DNA of 64,000 nt from Tenodera sinensis. Taxonomy: Eukaryota; Arthropoda; Insecta; Mantodea; Mantidae. The stretch covers positions 51,090,576 through 51,154,575 of the forward strand of contig CM060970.1 of the NCBI GenBank assembly GCA_030765045.1. The letters run 5' to 3'. Of the stretch, positions 20,002 to 28,371 are shown in pieces. A program made the translations under genes and the position numbers. Each line of letters opens with the position of its first letter. The first letter of the stretch is position 1. Below the pieces are notes generated by a model, which worked only from the letters and a program-made list of their open reading frames with translations, made no database searches and was not told where the DNA came from.

Positions 20002-22704
20002 TTATCCAAGGACGTCCTTGGGTAAGCGGTAGCTTTTCTTCCTTCTAGGTGCTAAGTGGTCATATTGACCTAATACCCGTACCAGCTGATTGGTGTGGGA
20101 GTTGATTTTCGAGTACATGGTTCGGGATCGCTCCTTTACCATGTCCTCGATGTAAGGAAGTCCTGTTTGGGTATGTAGGATGTGAGATGGGAATCTACGT
20201 CCGGTATTGAAGATCATTCTAAGTGCCCTGTTCTGCACCGACTGGAGTTTGATGATATGTGAAGGTGCAGCTGATCCCCAGGCTTCGCAGCCGTAAAGGA
20301 TCATGGGCGGAATGATGGCCCGGTAAATCCTTAATTTAAGGTGGTTTGGCATAGTAGATCTGAGGATAGGGTAGAGCTGTCTGAGCGCAGCGTGACCAAC
20401 TTTGGCCTTTGCGCGGACGTGTGGGGCATATGTTAGCCCGCGATCGAGGACGACGCCTAAGTATTTGGCAGAGGTTACCCATGGGATATTTCTCCGCCTG
20501 AGCCGAAGTGACCGATCCGGTCGCCAATTGCGAACCTTACCAAGGAGGAGAGCGGAGCTTTTCCCCGGACTAATAGCCATTCTCCACTTTTCACTCCAAC
20601 GGTCGACGGCGTCGAGTTGTCGTTGAAGGGGAGGGAGGCAATATCTCACATTTTTGTTCTGTGCCATGATGAGGACGTCGTCCGCATACTGGCAGGTCGC
20701 AGTGTGTTGCTCCGTGGGGAAATCGGACATGTAAGCTGCGAAGAGTAGCGGGGAGAGTACACTGCCCTCTGGGACTCCGGCCGCTATTTGTCTTTTGGTA
20801 GACAGTTTGCCTTCCACTTTCACTCTGAAAGTGCGGTCCTGAAGGAAACTGCTAAGGATAGTGAGATATGGTGGAGGGATGTTTGCCTGCTTAAGTTTGT
20901 ACAGAAGGCCCTGGTGCCAAGTTGTGGCGAAAGCCTTTTCCACATCCAGCAGCACCGCTACGGTCTTGATGTTTCCCTGGAATCCCAGGGATACCATCTC
21001 GGCCACACGCAGCAACTGCATGGACGTGGAATGACCCCGACGAAAACCAAACTGGTGATCCGGTAGGAGTTGCCTCTCCTCAAACAGAGGTAATAGGCGG
21101 GAGTGGAGCAACCGCTCAAAAACTTTTGAGACGATTGGGAGAATGCTGATGGAACGGTAGTTGTTAGGAAAGACTGGGTTTTTGGTCGGCTTCAATAGAC
21201 ATACCACCCTCGCTTCCTTCCAGAAAACCGGAAAGTAGCGGAGACGGAGGCATGCATTGAAGATCCGAGTCAAACGAACCACAGCCTTTTTGGGTAGGTG
21301 CTGAAGCATGAGCGCCGTGACGCCGTCATGTCCAGGGGATTTGTGTGGGTTCAGACTTAGGATTTCGGAAATCACCGCTTTCGGGGTGATTATAGGGAGA
21401 TGGATTCTCTCATGTAGCCGCCGTGGTTCCTCATAGAGGTAATCCACGGTTGCATCCACGAGTTCGGTAAAGTCTTCGTCTTGCGGGTCCTCCCGGGGTT
21501 CAAACTGTACCTCAAGGTGATCCGCGAACACAGTGGCCTTCTCGTCGGGCTCAAAAGCGAGTCTCCCACGAGTGCCGTGCAGAGGATGCTGGTATAGGGC
21601 CTTGTCCTTCCTCAAGGCCTTTATAATCCGCCAGGGTTTCTTTTCCTGTAGATCTACAGTTTGCATTGTATTTTCCCAGGCTGATGTTCTATGCGCACGG
21701 AGCAGTCGCCTTACCAGGGATTTGAACCTCTGGTAGACTGCTCCTATCCTGGGATGGCGGAAACGCTGCCATAGCTTCCGAACAGTTGCCTTGGCTTTTA
21801 TCAACTGTCGGAGTTCTGTTGGTATGGTTCTAGGGTCTGGGGTATTGGTGGGAATGCGGTGGGTGTGTGCGCGTACCGCATTTAGGATCTGATGGGAAAA
21901 GTCCGACGCTGCCTCTTCCAGCGCCTCGATATCATCGATGCGAGGTCGAGGGTCGACGGAACGGTTAAGTTCTAGGACTGCTGCATCCCAGTCGGTCTCA
22001 AATGTCCAGTCTGAGTTTAACAGAGCTGGCATGGCTATGGTGGAATCTACCACAACAGGGTCATGGTCAGAATCCAGCTCATTTACTACCGAGAGGTCAA
22101 AATGTAATGGCATGTTCTTGGTGATCATGATGTCTAAGACGTCAGGCCTGCCGCGGGCCGGATGGAATGTAGGACCTCTCGGCCCGTGCGCGACGAGGTT
22201 TGGGTCTCCGCTGATGAGGCGGTAGAGCCCTCGCCCCCTCTGGTTGCTGATGCGACTGTGCCAGAGCCCATGTTTCGCGTTGAGATCTCCAGCGATGCAG
22301 ACTACTGGGTGTAGGTTGAGGAGTGTGGTGTAATCTGCTTCATAGAAGCGATGATCTGGAGGGTCATAAGCCGCAATCAACAAAGTGTCCACACCACCAA
22401 TGGCAAGCCTGATGGCAGTAGCTTCCACATGTTGAAGGGCAGGAAGAGGGAAGGGTGTATGGGTGATGATGCTTTTGATGAAGATTGCTGTACCTCCGCC
22501 CTGTCGGCCGACCCGATCAGACCGATGGGCGACGTAACTTGGCAGCGAGAAGTGTATACCAGCATGCAGGTGTGTTTCGGTCACCATGAGGATGTCGATC
22601 CCGTAGGACTGTACAAATTCTAGAATGCCTGGACGTTGTTCCCTGACGCCGTTGGCATTCCAGAAAGCGGCTCGTAATGGTCTACGCACGACGCGGTAGG
22701 CCAT
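20002..22704 (-). CDS. ORF2: endonuclease and reverse transcriptase
   Basis: 900 residues. Residues 10-220 are an apurinic-type endonuclease with FWNANGV (N17), VTETHL (E43), AGDLNAKHGLWH (D140, N142) and SDHDPVV (D212, H214). It would nick the target DNA. Reverse transcriptase follows at about 480-790: NNYRSISILPIVSKVFERLL, FGFRRGHST, LLDVEKAF (catalytic D587), GVPEGSVLSPLLF, QYADDVLI (673-676) and KYLGVVLDRGLTY. The C-terminal region has no zinc knuckle that I can see. Start: ATG at 22704 overlaps the ORF1 stop in TAATG. Oddities: residue 593 is A where the family has D (KAFD), and 646 is E where PQG is nearly invariant. The frame is open, but activity is uncertain. Confidence 0.95.
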   Translation of the reverse strand: MAYRVVRRPLRAAFWNANGVREQRPGILEFVQSYGIDILMVTETHLHAGIHFSLPSYVAHRSDRVGRQGGGTAIFIKSIITHTPFPLPALQHVEATAIRLAIGGVDTLLIAAYDPPDHRFYEADYTTLLNLHPVVCIAGDLNAKHGLWHSRISNQRGRGLYRLISGDPNLVAHGPRGPTFHPARGRPDVLDIMITKNMPLHFDLSVVNELDSDHDPVVVDSTIAMPALLNSDWTFETDWDAAVLELNRSVDPRPRIDDIEALEEAASDFSHQILNAVRAHTHRIPTNTPDPRTIPTELRQLIKAKATVRKLWQRFRHPRIGAVYQRFKSLVRRLLRAHRTSAWENTMQTVDLQEKKPWRIIKALRKDKALYQHPLHGTRGRLAFEPDEKATVFADHLEVQFEPREDPQDEDFTELVDATVDYLYEEPRRLHERIHLPIITPKAVISEILSLNPHKSPGHDGVTALMLQHLPKKAVVRLTRIFNACLRLRYFPVFWKEARVVCLLKPTKNPVFPNNYRSISILPIVSKVFERLLHSRLLPLFEERQLLPDHQFGFRRGHSTSMQLLRVAEMVSLGFQGNIKTVAVLLDVEKAFATTWHQGLLYKLKQANIPPPYLTILSSFLQDRTFRVKVEGKLSTKRQIAAGVPEGSVLSPLLFAAYMSDFPTEQHTATCQYADDVLIMAQNKNVRYCLPPLQRQLDAVDRWSEKWRMAISPGKSSALLLGKVRNWRPDRSLRLRRRNIPWVTSAKYLGVVLDRGLTYAPHVRAKAKVGHAALRQLYPILRSTMPNHLKLRIYRAIIPPMILYGCEAWGSAAPSHIIKLQSVQNRALRMIFNTGRRFPSHILHTQTGLPYIEDMVKERSRTMYSKINSHTNQLVRVLGQYDHLAPRRKKSYRLPKDVLG

Positions 22705-22706
22705 TA
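22702..22706 (-). promoter_or_regulatory. TAATG stop/start overlap
   Basis: On minus, the ORF1 stop TAA (22706-22704) and the ORF2 start ATG (22704-22702) share one base. Some non-LTR elements, notably SART1, use a UAAUG for termination-reinitiation. The same use here is inference from the sequence. Confidence 0.8.
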
Positions 22707-24383
22707 CTGGGAGGATCTAGGGAACAGCTGCTCTAGTGTTTGCAGCAGGATTTGGTGTTTTTGAAGGACGTCAACATTGGCGTCCGTTAGTGTCTGCATA
22801 CACTTCCTCAAAATGGGAAGTGTCCGTTTAATCATGTCCCCGAACCAGTTGGACAGGGTCCTGAATTCCTCTAGGTCTGCCGAGGATATAACACCTCCAA
22901 GTGAGGTCAATGGGGCCACCGGAGTGGCGCGTGCCGGTTGGGCTCGTGGGGTTGGGGCCGGGGTGGGTTCCTCGGCAGTGGCGGTGACTGCGTCTGAAGC
23001 AGTCATTTGCTCAAGAAGAGCTGACTGTTGTTTTTCAGCCTTTCTTTGCTTCCTCTCTCGCTTTTCGCGAGAGGGGCGGGGAGGTGGAGCTACACTCTCC
23101 TTTTCGCTATGGTCTTGCGAAGTTTGCACAGTTTGTGCCTGTGCGGGTGTGGTTTGTGCATGTTCCACTTGTTGCACAATTTGCTCAGCCTGTTTAAGGG
23201 AGGCGGCAAAGCTCACCCCAGCACGGACTGGTGCCACATTTTTGGGACCGCGGCGGCGGCTGTCTATAATTTTTTGCCGCACTTCACACCCCTTGTACAC
23301 ACTTACATGGGGTTTGTGGCAATTGGCACACTCCTTTTCCTCTTTGTCGCAATTTGCGACGAGGTGCTCCCCAGCACAGCGTAAGCATGCGAGCTTTCGT
23401 TCGCATGCTTGGCTGGAGTGGTGAAAGCCCATGCACCTTCGGCATTGGGCTGGGCCATTTTGCCCATAGAATCGCTCCACCTTGACCACAGTGTGGAACA
23501 AGGTGCGTATGGCGTCTATGGGTTGTATCTGCTGGTCCATGACTTTATCTACTACCACTAGGTATAGTGGCATAGGTACCTTTTTGGACCCCTCCTCGGT
23601 CCAAATAGTTTTTCTCAGTTGCGCTGCAGCTGAGATTTTGATGTTATGCTCCTCTAGGAGTGCCTGGGTAATTTCCTCTGGTGTACACTCAGAGGACAGT
23701 CCCCTAATAATGCGTCTTTCAACGTTAGGACGCTGGATTGAGTAGGAGTAGAAATGAATCTGCTCCTCTCTAAGGACTTGCTTCGCCCGTTCGAAATCTT
23801 CGGACGTGTAGGTTCGGATATGAACCTTTCTTGGCTTCCTTTGTGCTTCGAAACCCTTGACCAATTTGGCCGCAAGAAGTTTCATGATCCTAATGTGATT
23901 TGTAAAAGAGTCCGCTATGATGGGCGGAATCTTAAGGCCCTTTTCGGCTAAGGGTGGTTCATCGGCCCCTTCTGGGGGATGCAGACTTGAATTGGAGGGT
24001 TTTCTCTTCCTCCTGCGCTCGACGACGGTGAAGCCGTCGTCGTCTTGCGCCATGGCTTCGTCCTCTGATTCTGTCTCAGACAGCGGGAGGTGCGGGTTGT
24101 TAGGAACAGGTATCTTCGATGGTTGAAGTACCTTTTGAGGGGCCAAACCCTTGCGTTTGGACCCCTTAAGCCTCTTTGCGGCGGGTTCTGCCACTTCAGG
24201 TGGTGTTGATCGGGAACTAGTCCCTGGTTGTTGCCCGTCGGTGTCCATGTCACGTCCGGTCTTAGAGTCGGTCGGCACGGGTGCCATCCGGCTGCTTGTA
24301 GCGGACCCGACCCCCTCCGAGGTGGAGGAGGCGCCTATGCAAGCCTTTACGGCTTGAGGTATAGGACCAGAGGTCCTCACCAT
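22704..24383 (-). CDS. ORF1: gag-like nucleic-acid-binding protein
   Basis: 559 residues, ATG at 24383. The N-terminal 150 residues are low-complexity, S/T/P-rich, with basic KRLKGSKRKG (70-79) and RRRKRK (123-128) stretches that could be nuclear-localisation signals. Residues ~160-310 form a folded region like the domain preceding the zinc knuckles in Jockey-type gags. Three knuckles lie at 314-366: CX2CX4HX4C, CX2CX3HX4C and CX2CX3HX6C. The tail holds a Q- and P-rich segment. It should coat the element RNA and carry it, with ORF2, to the target. No frameshift. It ends at the TAATG overlap. Confidence 0.93.
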   Translation of the reverse strand: MVRTSGPIPQAVKACIGASSTSEGVGSATSSRMAPVPTDSKTGRDMDTDGQQPGTSSRSTPPEVAEPAAKRLKGSKRKGLAPQKVLQPSKIPVPNNPHLPLSETESEDEAMAQDDDGFTVVERRRKRKPSNSSLHPPEGADEPPLAEKGLKIPPIIADSFTNHIRIMKLLAAKLVKGFEAQRKPRKVHIRTYTSEDFERAKQVLREEQIHFYSYSIQRPNVERRIIRGLSSECTPEEITQALLEEHNIKISAAAQLRKTIWTEEGSKKVPMPLYLVVVDKVMDQQIQPIDAIRTLFHTVVKVERFYGQNGPAQCRRCMGFHHSSQACERKLACLRCAGEHLVANCDKEEKECANCHKPHVSVYKGCEVRQKIIDSRRRGPKNVAPVRAGVSFAASLKQAEQIVQQVEHAQTTPAQAQTVQTSQDHSEKESVAPPPRPSREKRERKQRKAEKQQSALLEQMTASDAVTATAEEPTPAPTPRAQPARATPVAPLTSLGGVISSADLEEFRTLSNWFGDMIKRTLPILRKCMQTLTDANVDVLQKHQILLQTLEQLFPRSSQ

Positions 24384-24962
24384 TGGCTATGGCCTTGCAA
24401 GCCCCGTTGTCTCGTGGTCCGTTAGTCCGTAAGTCTGTCGGGAATAGTTACCTGATTTAGTTCCAATGCACACCCCCTCCGGAGTGCAGGTTTGATGCCG
24501 TGAAGAAGCGATAAAGATGTGTTGCTGCGATACCCCACCACTTGTTGCCAAGTGTCTTGCAGCGTATCGCAGAAAAAAAAATGTGCTTTTTGCCTTAAGG
24601 CAACGTCGAAATTGAAGCAGCGTAGAGGCGCAGAAGAAGTGTTGCTGCGATACCCCACCACTTGCTGTCAAGTGTCTTGCGGTGTATCGCAGAAAAAATG
24701 TGCTTTTGCCGTAAGGCAATGTCGAATGTGTGCAGGGAGCACGTGGTCAGCTCAGGCAGAAACCAGTTTTCACGCTGTCACGTACACCAGGCAGATAGCA
24801 GACAGTCACGTGACTAACTCTCTAATATAGCTGCCAGCCCGCCGTCTCCCGTAGCAACAAGGCGGCCAGTCACGTACACAGAAAAATCAATACAGCGACA
24901 AGCGGCGTGTAGACGTAGCGAGCTCCAATGAAGGAATGAGTGCGAATGCCCCAGTGATGGCG
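24384..24962 (-). promoter_or_regulatory. 5' leader of the young LINE
   Basis: 579 bases upstream of ORF1, presumably holding an internal promoter, as in other full-length non-LTR elements (inference). It carries two tandem 120-bp hairpin units. A 110-codon stretch (24387-24719, minus) is open through both units and stops three bases before the ORF1 ATG, but it has no ATG of its own. The far 5' end begins CGCCATCACTGGGGCATTCG. Confidence 0.7.
24500..24739 (-). repeat. two tandem 120-bp hairpin units
   Basis: Units repeat with a 120-base period. Each holds outer arms CTGCGATAC/GTATCGCAG (24525-24533 with 24564-24572; 24645-24653 with 24684-24692) around inner arms CACTTG/CAAGTG (24539-24544 with 24549-24554; 24659-24664 with 24669-24674). 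A second small hairpin follows: TGCCTTAAGGCA at 24591-24602, and TGCC-GTAA-GGCA at 24707-24718. Arms are identical between units while loops and linkers differ. Confidence 0.85.
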
Positions 24963-24972
24963 ACTCTCTCCC
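24963..24972. repeat. target-site duplication, right copy
   Basis: ACTCTCTCCC, identical to 19753-19762; it bounds the 5' end of the young LINE. Confidence 0.9.
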
Positions 24973-25025
24973 GATCATTTCCAGAACTTAGAAGATATTG
25001 ATGGAGAGTGACTAGGGAAGTCAGA
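24963..25025 (-). pseudogene. older Jockey-type RT, upstream piece
   Basis: Minus frame reads LVTLHQYLLSSGNDRERV. With one duplication copy removed, it runs in frame into MRAGVPQG at 19762. This is the RT segment just before motif B. Similarity stops near 25025, where the older copy appears 5'-truncated. Confidence 0.7.
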
Positions 25026-25738
25026 CGTCCACCGATGTTATTCTTCGTTTGGTGTATCAGGAGATTTTTTCATCTATTATTTAGAAACGCTCATGTAGTA
25101 TTAAATTACAATTATGTGTAAAGTGGAGATCTCACAACAACAAAAAGACCTCTAGATTTTTGTATAAAAAGCGTTCGGAAATGATTTAAAAAATACCACT
25201 CCATCTACCGGCATATCCTCTCATAGAACGATGAACTGTTGCTAGTACACCACACAGACACAAGATGGTAGTCGTGCAGAGAGTATTTAGTGAAAGAACA
25301 GTGTTTGTTTGTTGTCAAGTAGAGAAAGCCATGGACAAGATGGAAGATGACTATCACGAACTGCATAGTTTTGTGAAAGGGAGGAGTCAAAAAGGTTACA
25401 CATTGCATTACACAGACTCAGAAGACTACTGGAAAAGGAGATTGAGGGTCCAGGTGAGAAACAGGTTGGAGAAACAGGTTGGAGAAACAGGTGAAGACTA
25501 CCATACACCTGAGAAGGAAGTTTTTGTTCGATAACACAGAGCACGAGCTGCAAAGTAAAATTTCGGCAACAATAAGTAATTGCAGGCAGCTGTCTAAGAG
25601 TGGGTGTGTAGTATCCCCAAACAATGGTTCGGTGATGCAATAATGAAGTTCCCAGGAAGGTGCCAGCACTGCATTGAGCTGATGGGGAGTATATTGAGAC
25701 ATCCCATGTACATTGAATCATTTGCATTAGTAAATAAG
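25026..25738. other. intergenic; unassigned open stretch
   Basis: At 25265-25534 (plus) an 89-codon open stretch has moderately coding-like composition and a GGTTGGAGAAACA internal repeat, but the product is not recognised and there is no clear exon boundary. Confidence 0.4.
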
Positions 25739-25742
25739 GTAT

Positions 25743-26299
25743 TGTAACAAATTATAGAAATCCAGCCCGGTTAGTCTTCTATCACTTTGTCTTCTAAACT
25801 TCTACCACAAATAGTTTTCTTCTCACCGTTAACGCAGTCTACAGTCTTTCGAGCTATCACAAATCACAACTGTTCTCGTAACCTTGCTCACTCCTTTCGG
25901 TATCTTTCTTCACTTCCTCTGTCTTTCATACTCTAATTACGACGTTACTATCACTCGCGACGCTTTCATTCTTCTTGCAGCGCACATGCACAAATGTCTC
26001 ACTCACAGACACACTGACCGACTCATGTCCGTAACTCAACCCTTTGGCCTCATTTTATACTGGGGATGAAATCACACGGAACTTTCTCGAATTCCATACA
26101 CACACGCACTGGAAATGACGCATTTAGAGGTCTCGCGAACGTTCTCGAACTCCTTTTGTTTCTGTCGCTTTGATTGTTGACAGTCACGCACACAGGGCAG
26201 CATGACATTAAACATCTTCACTCAATCGCTGACATGGCTTATGGTGTGAAGCAGCTTGGCCCTTTGTGACCTTTGTTGCGCGCCGACCCCGACGTCACA
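25743..26299. mobile_element. solo LTR-like repeat (557 bp)
   Basis: Begins TGTAACAAA and ends GACGTCACA, flanked by GTAT on both sides (25739-25742 and 26300-26303). It aligns along most of its length with 37102-37676. A TATA-like TTTTATACTGG lies about 245 bases before the right end. TG...CA termini with a 4-bp duplication are as expected for a retroviral-type LTR; no internal region or primer site adjoins, so it would be a solo LTR. Confidence 0.65.
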
Positions 26300-26303
26300 G
26301 TAT

Positions 26304-27259
26304 AAAAAGCTACTACAGCAAGTCATTCCCGAACGCCCCGCGTACAATAATTTCACAAACAGAAGATGGTAAATGAAATTAATTCCTCGCTGCACTTTAA
26401 AAACGCTGACAGTGAAGTAGATTAAGTAATAACCTTTGGTATGAATAGAGTGTAAAGTAACTCGTGTAACTTTAGATTTTTAATCCCCAAGTGGTTAATC
26501 TGGAGGAACAATTTCGGGGTGATAGAGGCATGCATTTATCTAACGAATTTCAGCGTTTTAACTTTTTGGAATTAAGACAACTTAAATGTGTGTCAACCTC
26601 AAAAGCTTTTAACACAATTTTACCACACAGCTCACTAAAACAAAGTTTAAACCCCGAGGAATGTTTAGGCTGGTGAGAATCAGTGCGGAAATAAGAGGGA
26701 AAGCTGTTTGGATGAAAAACAAATTGTGGAAGCCACGGTATGTTAATGTAGCAAATAAATACAAAGCTTCGGGTTCGCCCGAAGTACGATTCCCTCTAAT
26801 TGTGTTGTCAGCTTGCCAAATGTATGCGTGTGTCAGAGCAGGAACCAGCAACCAAAAGCTAAAATATGCCACGTGTTTATCTGCGTTTCGGAGAAACACA
26901 ATGGCAATAAGCGTAACCATGTGTTTGTACAATTTAATAGCTATGAAGTTGTTGTACGTCTGCGATACATGGCAAGCTTATGGAAATTGAACGACTGTAC
27001 GACCCACCAACTTCCGCCATTTCCTGTTATTTCCAGGGGGCTTTGAATTGAATGTATCCTATTATTGTAGTGTTCTTTTAAATGGGTTATAAAAGTCACA
27101 ATAAAATATTTAGATACTCGGAAATGATTACAAGTTCCATGTAAAATAACTTTATGCCTAGTTGTCTTGTACAATGTGGGAGAACTTTAAATCCGGAGGT
27201 ACATTTTTATTGTCTTTACTTAAGGCAGTTGTTATTTTCTGATTGGCCGATAATTTATT
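26304..27259. other. intergenic, no supported gene
   Basis: ATATAAAAAG-like sequence at 26301 is part of the duplication junction, not a promoter claim. A 109-codon frame at 26661-26990 (plus) has no recognisable product. Confidence 0.5.
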
Positions 27260-27401
27260 ACTTTCTCTGCCACGTATAGTAACCAGGGAAGTATTATATT
27301 CGACCCAAAAACTCGATTTCGAGATTTCACCGGAAATAAGTTTTAAGGCCTCCTGAAAAAAAAATTCTTAGAGAATGCTGTGTGTGTATTTACGTGTGCG
27401 C

Positions 27402-27466
<65 letters not shown>

Positions 27467-27745
27467 AGCATAACTAAAACAAAATGTCGGTTAAAAACCG
27501 AAGTTAGTATTTACGTTTAATATATTTCAAGGATGCAACACGAAGATTGTGAAGAAAATTCCTCCACCTCAAACTACACTTTACATGGAAAATGTTTAGA
27601 AAATTTTGATTTTCTCAAAAATGAGTCTAACGATCTTGATTAAGATATTTTATGGCAATTAAAATGTATATTTTGAATTTTCTCGATATGTAGTCCTGAT
27701 GACTCTTGACTTTTGCATAACTGGTAAACTAAGAGATAGACCAAA
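27260..27745 (+). repeat. family A copy 6 (partial)
   Basis: Starts ACTTTCTCTGCCACG and keeps the order of family A blocks through GCATAACTGGTAAACTAAG, then breaks near 27745. It contains a 60-bp GT run. Confidence 0.8.
27403..27462. repeat. (GT)n microsatellite inside family A
   Basis: About 30 perfect GT units, at the position of the short GT block in copy 4. Confidence 0.95.
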
Positions 27746-28128
27746 GCTAAGGTACGCCAGACCAGCTCTCACAGAGGTTGAAAATTCCCACGCTGGTAAG
27801 GAAATTCGCTACCACCACGCTAAGACGGTGACTTTATTGCTGACAGTATTCTACCAATGCATGTTCGTTCCAACTAAGTTAAGGAGACAAGGAATAGGTT
27901 TTCGGTTAGAAAATTCAATTTTTGCATTATTGACATATGAACGTATGAAGTACTTTTCTACATTATATCGTTTGAATTACACCGATATCTAGCCTAGAAC
28001 TAGGTTAAAATATGGGAACGTCTGCACACAATTTGGTATAGCCAATTACAGTACCATTAGTGGGAGAATGAAAGTTTCAGGAGTTACATATTTCAGTAGT
28101 CTGAAAAGTACCATAAAGCGCGCTACAG

Positions 28129-28371
28129 TAATTAGTAATTACGTAGGAAACGTAAGAAAATGTGAAATACTGCAGTTGTTAGGTTTAGGTGCTGGTTCAC
28201 ATGCTGTTGATGCAATGGAGCGAACAGATGAGGAGAGGCTCAGGATTGCAAAACAAGTAAACTTTATAAAATCTTAAAACAAACAAAACAGTTCATAACG
28301 ATGCCAAAACGAAGGCAGAACTGGAAAATGAAGAGTATTCTGATGAACCAAGCTATGGTGCAAGCCTCTAA
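28129..28371 (+). pseudogene. Mutator-like transposase C-terminal remnant
   Basis: In plus frame it reads NYVGNVRKCEILQLLGLGAG, then SHAVDAMERTDEERLRIAKQ. After one frameshift near 28275 it continues AKTKAELENEEYSDEPSYGA and stops at 28369-28371. The pattern (a leucine-rich L-G-x-x-x-G turn, then A-x-x-x-x-D-x-x-R, a basic helix, and a terminal E-E...Y-G-A/P-G) matches the tail of a transposase family common in insects and usually annotated Mutator-like. The catalytic region is not visible upstream. Family name by resemblance. Confidence 0.45.

Larger units (their letters stand above)
19763..24962 (-). mobile_element. full-length Jockey-type non-LTR retrotransposon (5.2 kb)
   Basis: A complete element on minus: 5' leader (24384-24962), ORF1 (22704-24383), ORF2 (20002-22704), a 240-bp 3' UTR and a short GGTTCT repeat tail. 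It is flanked by the exact 10-bp duplication ACTCTCTCCC. There is no RNase H-like domain after the RT and no LTRs. Gene order, zinc knuckles and apurinic-type endonuclease place it near the Jockey clade; the clade call is by resemblance. Both ORFs are free of stops, so it is the youngest large element here. Its GC content is clearly higher than the surrounding DNA. Confidence 0.93.

Noticed and set aside
22777..23424. 215-codon frame on plus
   Set aside because: Antisense shadow of ORF1 of the young LINE.
19753..25025. Possibility that the young LINE and older RT are one duplicated element
   Set aside because: The exact 10-bp duplication, the restored frame after removal, and the differing RT sequences show two separate elements.
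26300..26310. TATAAAAAG as a promoter TATA box
   Set aside because: It overlaps the GTAT duplication at the edge of the LTR-like repeat; no start site or gene follows.
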